Source of the DNA: Microbacterium sp. Marseille-Q6965
Lineage (GTDB): Bacteria > Actinomycetota > Actinomycetes > Actinomycetales > Microbacteriaceae
Assembly: GCF_946151065.1 (NCBI RefSeq)
Contig: NZ_CAMGZA010000004.1
Span: forward strand, 186,001-250,000
Length of the DNA: 64,000 nt
Reading direction: 5' to 3'
Shown: positions 58,662 through 64,000 of the stretch, piece after piece
Position numbering within the stretch: position 1 is the stretch's first letter
Layout of the letters: the number at the start of each line of letters is the position of its first letter
Notes under the pieces: model-generated
The model's database searches: none
Told to the model about the DNA's origin: nothing
The model's input: only the letters and a program-made list of their open reading frames with translations
Program-made: the position numbers and the translations under genes

Positions 58662-59132
58662 ATGCCTCGTAAGGGACCCGCCCCGAAGCGCCCCGTCGTC
58701 AACGACCCGGTCTACGGCGCACCCGTCGTCACGCAGCTCGTGAACAAGATCCTCGTCGACGGCAAGAAGTCGCTCGCCGAGTCGATCGTCTACGGCGCCC
58801 TCCGCGGCGTCGAGGCCAAGAGCGGCCAGGACGCCGTCGCCGTGCTCAAGAAGGCGCTCGACAACGTCCGCCCCACCCTCGAGGTCCGCAGCCGCCGCGT
58901 CGGCGGCTCGACCTACCAGGTGCCGGTCGAGGTCAAGCCGCACCGCGCGAACACGCTCGCGCTGCGGTGGCTGGTGAGCTACGCCAAGGGTCGTCGTGAG
59001 AAGACGATGACCGAGCGTCTCATGAACGAGATCCTCGACGCCTCGAACGGCCTCGGCGCCGCCGTGAAGCGTCGCGAGGACACGCACAAGATGGCCGAGT
59101 CGAACAAGGCCTTCGCGCACTACCGCTGGTAA
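58662..59132 (+). CDS. rpsG: 30S ribosomal protein S7
   Basis: The 156-residue S7 protein that nucleates the head of the 30S subunit by binding 16S r[42 protein letters not shown] and [14 protein letters not shown] are the conserved start, first helix and C-terminus. Translationally close to rpsL (five-base gap). A strong hairpin follows its stop. Confidence 0.98.
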   Translation: MPRKGPAPKRPVVNDPVYGAPVVTQLVNKILVDGKKSLAESIVYGALRGVEAKSGQDAVAVLKKALDNVRPTLEVRSRRVGGSTYQVPVEVKPHRANTLALRWLVSYAKGRREKTMTERLMNEILDASNGLGAAVKRREDTHKMAESNKAFAHYRW

Positions 59133-59145
59133 CCACCCATTCACG

Positions 59146-59187
59146 CCGGTTCCGGATGATCGGAACCACGGTCATCCGGAACCGGCT
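59146..59187 (+). promoter_or_regulatory. Large hairpin between rpsG and fusA
   Basis: GCCGGTTCCGGATGA (59146-59160) pairs perfectly with TCATCCGGAACCGGC (59173-59187), a 15-bp stem with a 12-base loop. The loop holds a second CGGAACC (59162-59168) that can instead pair with GGTTCCG (59149-59155). No T tract follows, so it looks more like an attenuator or processing site than a terminator. Confidence 0.65.
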
Positions 59188-59222
59188 CTCAGATTCACCT
59201 GCGACAACGTAAGGAAACGCCC

Positions 59223-61337
59223 GTGGCACAGGAAGTGCTCACCGACCTCAAGAAGGTCCGCAACATCGGCATCATGGCGCACATCGATGCCGGCAAGACG
59301 ACGACGACCGAGCGCATCCTGTTCTACACGGGTGTCAACCACAAGATCGGCGAGACGCACGATGGTGGCGCGACGACCGACTGGATGGAGCAGGAGCAGG
59401 AGCGTGGCATCACGATCACGTCCGCTGCTGTGACGTGCTTCTGGAACAAGAACCAGATCAACATCATCGACACCCCCGGCCACGTGGACTTCACGGTCGA
59501 GGTCGAGCGCTCCCTGCGCGTGCTCGACGGCGCCGTCGCGGTCTTCGACGGCAAGGAGGGTGTGGAGCCGCAGTCGGAGACGGTGTGGCGCCAGGCCGAC
59601 AAGTACAACGTGCCCCGCATCTGCTTCGTCAACAAGATGGACAAGCTGGGCGCCGACTTCTACTTCACGGTCGACACCATCATCAACCGCCTGAAGGCGA
59701 CGCCGCTCGTGCTGCAGCTGCCGATCGGCGCCGAGAACGACTTCGTAGGCGTCATCGACCTCGTCGAGATGAACGCCAAGGTGTGGCCCGGCGACGCCAA
59801 GGGTGACGTGACGATGGGCGCCAAGTACGACGTCACCGAGATCCCGGCCGACCTGGCCGACAAGGCTGCGGAGTACCGCGAGAAGCTGCTCGAGGCGGTC
59901 GCCGAGACCGACGAGGCGCTGCTCGAGAAGTACTTCGGCGGTGAGGAGCTCACGATCGACGAGATCAAGGGCGCCATCCGCAAGCTCACGATCGCCGGCG
60001 ACGCCTACCCGGTGCTCTGCGGCTCGGCGTTCAAGAACCGCGGCGTGCAGCCGATGCTCGACGCGGTCATCGACTACCTCCCCTCGCCCCTCGACGTGCC
60101 CGCCATCGAGGCGCACGACCCGAAGGACGAGGAGAAGATCATCGAGCGCCACGCCAGCGCCGACGAGCCGTTCGCGGCCCTCGCGTTCAAGGTCGTGTCG
60201 CACCCGTTCTTCGGTCGCCTCACCTACATCCGCGTGTACTCGGGTCACCTCGAGTCGGGTGCTCAGGTGGTGAACTCCACCAAGGGCAAGAAGGAGCGCA
60301 TCGGGAAGATCTTCCAGATGCACGCCAACAAGGAGAACCCGGTCGACCGCGTCACCGCCGGCCACATCTACGCCGTCATCGGCCTCAAGGACACGACCAC
60401 GGGCGACACGCTCTCGGACGCCGACAACCAGGTGGTCCTCGAGTCGATGACGTTCCCGGAGCCGGTCATCGAGGTCGCCATCGAGCCGAAGACGAAGGCC
60501 GACCAGGAGAAGCTGGGTCTGGCGATCCAGAAGCTCGCGGAGGAGGACCCGACGTTCCGCGTCGAGAACAACCCCGAGACCGGCCAGACCACGGTCAAGG
60601 GCATGGGCGAGCTGCACCTCGACATCCTCGTGGACCGCATGAAGCGCGAGTTCAAGGTCGAGGCGAACGTCGGCAAGCCGCGGGTGGCCTACCGCGAGAC
60701 GATCCGCAAGACCGTCGAGCGCCACGACTACACCCACAAGAAGCAGACGGGTGGCTCGGGTCAGTTCGCCAAGATCCAGTTCAAGCTGGAGCCCCTCGAG
60801 GTCACGGCGGACAAGACCTACGAGTTCGTCAACGAGGTCACCGGTGGTCGCATCCCGCGCGAGTACATCGAGCCGACCAACCAGGGCTTCCAGGACGCCA
60901 TGAACGTCGGCGTGCTCGCCGGCTACCCCATGGTGGGCGTGAAGGCCACCCTGGTCGACGGCGCCTCGCACGACGTCGACTCGTCGGAGATGGCGTTCAA
61001 GATCGCCGGTTCGATGGGCTTCAAGGAGGCCGTCCGCAAGGCGAACCCCGTCCTCCTCGAGCCGCTCATGGCGGTCGAGGTGCGTACTCCCGAGGAGTAC
61101 ATGGGCGACGTCATCGGCGACCTGAACTCGCGCCGCGGTCAGGTGCAGTCGATGGAGGACGCTCAGGGCGTCAAGGTCGTCAAGGCCCTCGTCCCGCTGT
61201 CGAGCATGTTCGGCTACATCGGCGACCTGCGCTCGAAGACCTCGGGCCGCGCCGTGTACTCGATGGAGTTCGACAGCTACGCCGAGGTCCCGAAGGCCGT
61301 GGCCGACGAGATCATCCAGAAGGGCAAGGGCGAGTAA
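59223..61337 (+). CDS. fusA: Elongation factor G
   Basis: The 704-residue translocase GTPase. G1 is [11 protein letters not shown]2 [10 protein letters not shown]3 DTPGHVDF, G4 NKMDKLG, followed by domains II-V with typical sequences ([25 protein letters not shown]). Start GTG 59223 with AAGGAAA upstream. Third gene of the str operon. A GC hairpin follows the stop. Confidence 0.98.
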   Translation: MAQEVLTDLKKVRNIGIMAHIDAGKTTTTERILFYTGVNHKIGETHDGGATTDWMEQEQERGITITSAAVTCFWNKNQINIIDTPGHVDFTVEVERSLRVLDGAVAVFDGKEGVEPQSETVWRQADKYNVPRICFVNKMDKLGADFYFTVDTIINRLKATPLVLQLPIGAENDFVGVIDLVEMNAKVWPGDAKGDVTMGAKYDVTEIPADLADKAAEYREKLLEAVAETDEALLEKYFGGEELTIDEIKGAIRKLTIAGDAYPVLCGSAFKNRGVQPMLDAVIDYLPSPLDVPAIEAHDPKDEEKIIERHASADEPFAALAFKVVSHPFFGRLTYIRVYSGHLESGAQVVNSTKGKKERIGKIFQMHANKENPVDRVTAGHIYAVIGLKDTTTGDTLSDADNQVVLESMTFPEPVIEVAIEPKTKADQEKLGLAIQKLAEEDPTFRVENNPETGQTTVKGMGELHLDILVDRMKREFKVEANVGKPRVAYRETIRKTVERHDYTHKKQTGGSGQFAKIQFKLEPLEVTADKTYEFVNEVTGGRIPREYIEPTNQGFQDAMNVGVLAGYPMVGVKATLVDGASHDVDSSEMAFKIAGSMGFKEAVRKANPVLLEPLMAVEVRTPEEYMGDVIGDLNSRRGQVQSMEDAQGVKVVKALVPLSSMFGYIGDLRSKTSGRAVYSMEFDSYAEVPKAVADEIIQKGKGE

Positions 61338-61358
61338 TCCGCCCGAGCCCCCTGGCCC

Positions 61359-61386
61359 GGCGGGGTCGCTACGCAGCGGCCCCGCC
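61359..61386 (+). terminator. Hairpin after fusA
   Basis: GGCGGGGTCGCT pairs with AGCGGCCCCGCC across an ACGC loop (one G-T pair), followed by ATCAAAAC. It likely ends part of the fusA transcripts ahead of the tuf promoter. Confidence 0.65.
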
Positions 61387-61414
61387 ATCAAAACTTCACA
61401 CCGAATCTCTCTAC

Positions 61415-61420
61415 TAGACT
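61415..61420 (+). promoter_or_regulatory. Likely tuf promoter -10 box (TAGACT)
   Basis: TAGACT 77 bases before the tuf start, in an A/T-richer stretch (61388-61420) that stands out in this GC-rich region. The -35 element is weak (TTCACA at 61395 is too close). A small hairpin CCGGT...ACCGG (61442-61456) lies in the leader. Confidence 0.45.
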
Positions 61421-61496
61421 GAGAACCATCCCCGTTGCAGGCCGGTCGCAAACCGGTGCCCGGCGCTGTGACAACGACCGTCCTGAGGAGGACCCA

Positions 61497-62690
61497 GTGG
61501 CTAAGGCCAAGTTCGAGCGGACCAAGCCGCACGTGAACATCGGAACGATCGGTCACGTCGACCACGGCAAGACGACGCTCACCGCCGCGATCTCGAAGGT
61601 GCTCGCGGACAAGTACCCGTCGGATGTCAACGTCGTCCGCGACTTCAGCTCGATCGACTCGGCCCCCGAGGAGCGTCAGCGCGGTATCACGATCAACATC
61701 TCGCACGTCGAGTACGAGACCCCGAAGCGTCACTACGCTCACGTCGACGCCCCGGGTCACGCGGACTACATCAAGAACATGATCACGGGTGCCGCCCAGA
61801 TGGACGGCGCGATCCTCGTGGTCGCCGCGACCGACGGTCCCATGGCTCAGACGCGTGAGCACGTGCTGCTCGCCAAGCAGGTCGGCGTGCCGTACCTGCT
61901 CGTCGCCCTGAACAAGGCCGACATGGTCGACGACGAGGAGATCCTGGAGCTCGTCGAGCTCGAGGTGCGCGAGCTGCTCTCGTCGCAGGACTTCGATGGC
62001 GACAACGCCCCCGTCGTTCGCGTCTCGGGCCTGAAGGCTCTCGAGGGCGACGAGAAGTGGACGCAGTCGATCCTCGACCTCATGGAGGCCGTGGACGAGA
62101 ACATCCCCGACCCGGTGCGTGACAAGGACAAGCCGTTCCTCATGCCGATCGAGGACGTCTTCACCATCACCGGTCGTGGCACCGTCGTGACGGGCCGCGC
62201 CGAGCGTGGCACGCTCGCCATCAACTCCGAGGTCGAGATCGTCGGCATCCGCCCGACGCAGAAGACCACGGTCACGGGCATCGAGATGTTCCACAAGCAG
62301 CTCGACGAGGCCTGGGCCGGCGAGAACTGCGGTCTGCTGCTCCGCGGCCTCAAGCGTGAGGACGTCGAGCGCGGCCAGGTCGTCGTGAAGCCGGGTTCGG
62401 TCACGCCGCACACGAACTTCGAGGGCACGGCGTACATCCTCTCGAAGGACGAGGGTGGCCGTCACAACCCCTTCTACACGAACTACCGCCCGCAGTTCTA
62501 CTTCCGCACCACGGACGTCACCGGCGTCATCACGCTGCCCGAGGGCACCGAGATGGTCATGCCCGGCGACACCACGGACATGACGGTCGAGCTCATCCAG
62601 CCGATCGCCATGGAGGAGGGCCTCGGCTTCGCGATCCGTGAGGGTGGCCGCACCGTCGGCGCCGGCACGGTGACCAAGATCATCAAGTAA
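61497..62690 (+). CDS. tuf: Elongation factor Tu
   Basis: The 397-residue aminoacyl-tRNA carrier GTPase. GHVDHGKTT (G1), RGITINISH (G2), DAPGHADY (G3), NKADMVDD (G4) and domains II/III ([19 protein letters not shown] [23 protein letters not shown]) are all intact. GTG 61497 follows GAGGAGG (61485-61491). Last gene of the str operon with an additional promoter and a strong terminator. Confidence 0.98.
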   Translation: MAKAKFERTKPHVNIGTIGHVDHGKTTLTAAISKVLADKYPSDVNVVRDFSSIDSAPEERQRGITINISHVEYETPKRHYAHVDAPGHADYIKNMITGAAQMDGAILVVAATDGPMAQTREHVLLAKQVGVPYLLVALNKADMVDDEEILELVELEVRELLSSQDFDGDNAPVVRVSGLKALEGDEKWTQSILDLMEAVDENIPDPVRDKDKPFLMPIEDVFTITGRGTVVTGRAERGTLAINSEVEIVGIRPTQKTTVTGIEMFHKQLDEAWAGENCGLLLRGLKREDVERGQVVVKPGSVTPHTNFEGTAYILSKDEGGRHNPFYTNYRPQFYFRTTDVTGVITLPEGTEMVMPGDTTDMTVELIQPIAMEEGLGFAIREGGRTVGAGTVTKIIK

Positions 62691-62710
62691 GTTCCCCGGA
62701 ACTCGCTGCG

Positions 62711-62744
62711 AAGCGGGGTCGGATCCTCGGATCCGGCCCCGCTT
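62711..62744 (+). terminator. tuf terminator
   Basis: AAGCGGGG-T-CGGATCC (62711-62726) pairs with GGATCCG-G-CCCCGCTT (62729-62744), followed by TCGTGTT. It lies 20 bases after the tuf stop and before the convergent acyltransferase gene. Confidence 0.85.
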
Positions 62745-62778
62745 TCGTGTTCCCCGGCGGCGCGGCTCGTTGCGCGTC

Positions 62779-64000
62779 TCAGCGGAACAGCGCGACGAGC
62801 TCCGGGTCGCGCGCGAGGTGGTCGCCGGTCGCGGCCGCACCGGGCCCCGTGAGGTGGGCGGAGTCGTACATCATGAGATCCGCCAGATCGGCGCTGGCCG
62901 ACGCGCGACACGCCTCGTCCGAGCACATCACGTCCCAGCGCGGCAGGTAGTGACCACCGGCCTGCGCCGTGAGGCGCGCGTACGCGTCGTCGAGCGCGCG
63001 GGGGATGTCGATGTCGTCGTGGAGCACGCGGCCGAGGCCGTCGAGACGGTTGTGCGCGAGCACGGTCTGCCACACCGGCGCGCCGAACTGCGGCCCCACG
63101 CCCAGCACCACGACCCGTGGCCCGAGCGCCCGCAGCCACTCGATCGTGGAAGCGACGCGGTTCTCCGCCCCCTCATCGAGGCGCATGGCGACGACGATCA
63201 CGTCGAGCCGCGGCGCCAGGCGCTCGAGCTGCGCGAACCGCTCGTCGTTCATCTCCGGGCAAGGCTCGTAGACGTAGTCCGACCGGCGCAGGTCGCGAAG
63301 CGGGGGACAGCCGGCCTGTGAGGCGATGAGGAAGTTGGCATCGGGCGCGAGGCGGGAGACGACGTTGAGACCGTCGGGCCCGAACGAGTCCCCCAGCACG
63401 AGGACGTTGTGGGCATCTCCCACCGGTTCGCCACACACGAGCGGGTCGGCGCCGCCGCAGATGTCATCGGCGAGGGAGAAGCGTCCCGCGTTCACCGATT
63501 CGGTGCTCAGCGAGGCGACCGCGCGCACCTCCACGGAGTAGGCGCTGGGCGCCGACGCGGCGGCCGCCGTGCCGAGCGCTACGGCGCCCGTGACGACCGC
63601 GAGCCCGAGCACGGGCGCGGCGAGCCGGCCGAAGCGGCGCCAGGCCGCGACGGCGCTCGCCCGCACTCCCGTACCGTGCACGCGCAAGGGACGCTCGATG
63701 AAGCGGTACATCGCCTCGGCGAGCAGCACCATCAGGGCGAGGAGCGCGAGCGTGAGCGGGAGCGAGACCCGCTCGGTGAGGTCGCGGGCATAGACGAGCA
63801 CGGGCCAGTGCACGAGATAGAGGCTGTACGAGCGCAGCCCGACGTACGTCATGACCGGATTGCTCAGCGCACGATCCAGCAGCGCCGGACGCCGCGCGGC
63901 GATGACGAGCGCCGTCCCGGCGGTGGGGACGACGGCGGCGAGACCCGGGAAGTCGGTCCCCGCCTCGTCGAATGCCAGGACCGCCCACAGGATGAGGGCG
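62779..64000 (-). CDS. Acyltransferase 3 / SGNH-fused membrane protein (5' end outside window)
   Basis: The C-terminal 406 residues of an OafA/YrhL-type O-acyltransferase. The visible part starts within the membrane domain (SNPVMTYVGLRSYSLYLVHWPVLVYARDL, the late motif of acyltransferase family 3), has the last helices, then an extracellular SGNH hydrolase-like domain: VLVLGDSFG (Ser nucleophile block), and DSAHLTGPGA with the Asp-x-x-His pair. Such fusions acetylate cell-wall or surface polysaccharides. The open frame continues past 64000. It is convergent with tuf. Confidence 0.9.
   Translation of the reverse strand, partial: ALILWAVLAFDEAGTDFPGLAAVVPTAGTALVIAARRPALLDRALSNPVMTYVGLRSYSLYLVHWPVLVYARDLTERVSLPLTLALLALMVLLAEAMYRFIERPLRVHGTGVRASAVAAWRRFGRLAAPVLGLAVVTGAVALGTAAAASAPSAYSVEVRAVASLSTESVNAGRFSLADDICGGADPLVCGEPVGDAHNVLVLGDSFGPDGLNVVSRLAPDANFLIASQAGCPPLRDLRRSDYVYEPCPEMNDERFAQLERLAPRLDVIVVAMRLDEGAENRVASTIEWLRALGPRVVVLGVGPQFGAPVWQTVLAHNRLDGLGRVLHDDIDIPRALDDAYARLTAQAGGHYLPRWDVMCSDEACRASASADLADLMMYDSAHLTGPGAAATGDHLARDPELVALFR

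Noticed and set aside
59172..62840. Long minus-strand open frame opposite fusA and tuf
   Set aside because: Antisense shadow of two highly expressed genes; no domain recognised.

Overview
The window is a high-GC (about 70% by eye), densely coding actinobacterial chromosome segment. Protein flavour, GTG/TTG starts, frequent leaderless promoters and the rpoB-rpoC and rpsL-rpsG-fusA-tuf blocks point to Microbacteriaceae, most likely Microbacterium or a close relative. I see no insertion sequence, prophage, CRISPR array, tRNA or rRNA. No gene-free stretch exceeds 300 bases; the longest are the rpoB leader (about 280) and the str-operon leader (260).

Layout. 0-27.4 kb is ordinary chromosomal housekeeping: an SDR oxidoreductase (cut by the window edge) divergent from a TetR regulator; a TspO-like membrane protein; a LysR effector domain without DNA-binding part; a sortase-like exported protein; a small beta-helix protein; YitT; a Nei glycosylase followed by a very large Lhr helicase; a 1666-residue secreted lamin-tail/metallophosphoesterase protein; an esterase, a NUDIX-like protein, threonine aldolase; a two-component system joined to an ABC exporter; SprT-like, TPR, spermidine-synthase-like and BenE-type genes. 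27.5-35.2 kb holds rpoB and rpoC with a clear promoter and a UUCG-loop terminator. 35.2-39.8 kb holds an ABC-2 exporter (one ATPase, two permeases) and two unknown membrane proteins.

39.9-55.4 kb is the most interesting part: one apparent operon of about 15 kb. It encodes an unknown 216-residue protein, a tail-anchored Ser/Thr kinase without ectodomain, a 1996-residue membrane-anchored Ig/cadherin/FN3-like surface protein starting one base after the kinase, a MoxR ATPase, a DUF58 protein, a TgpA-like membrane transglutaminase whose catalytic Cys and His appear lost, a membrane protein with a cytosolic FHA domain, and a tail-anchored protein carrying 16 copies of an acidic-x-T-R-V-V motif. That motif looks like a kinase-site/FHA-ligand repeat, so the neighbouring genes supply writer (kinase), multivalent substrate and reader (FHA), plus an extracellular module with MoxR/DUF58/TgpA assembly or remodelling factors. 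I propose this as a phospho-threonine scaffold system at the membrane; that function is inference. The last roughly 190 codons of the giant surface protein have markedly different codon usage, suggesting replacement of its tip.

55.4-64 kb holds a secreted trypsin-like protease with an LAATG cell-wall sorting signal, an HSDL2-like SDR, the str operon (rpsL, rpsG, fusA, tuf) with a long structured leader and a striking hairpin before fusA, and the C-terminal part of an acyltransferase/SGNH protein running off the window end.
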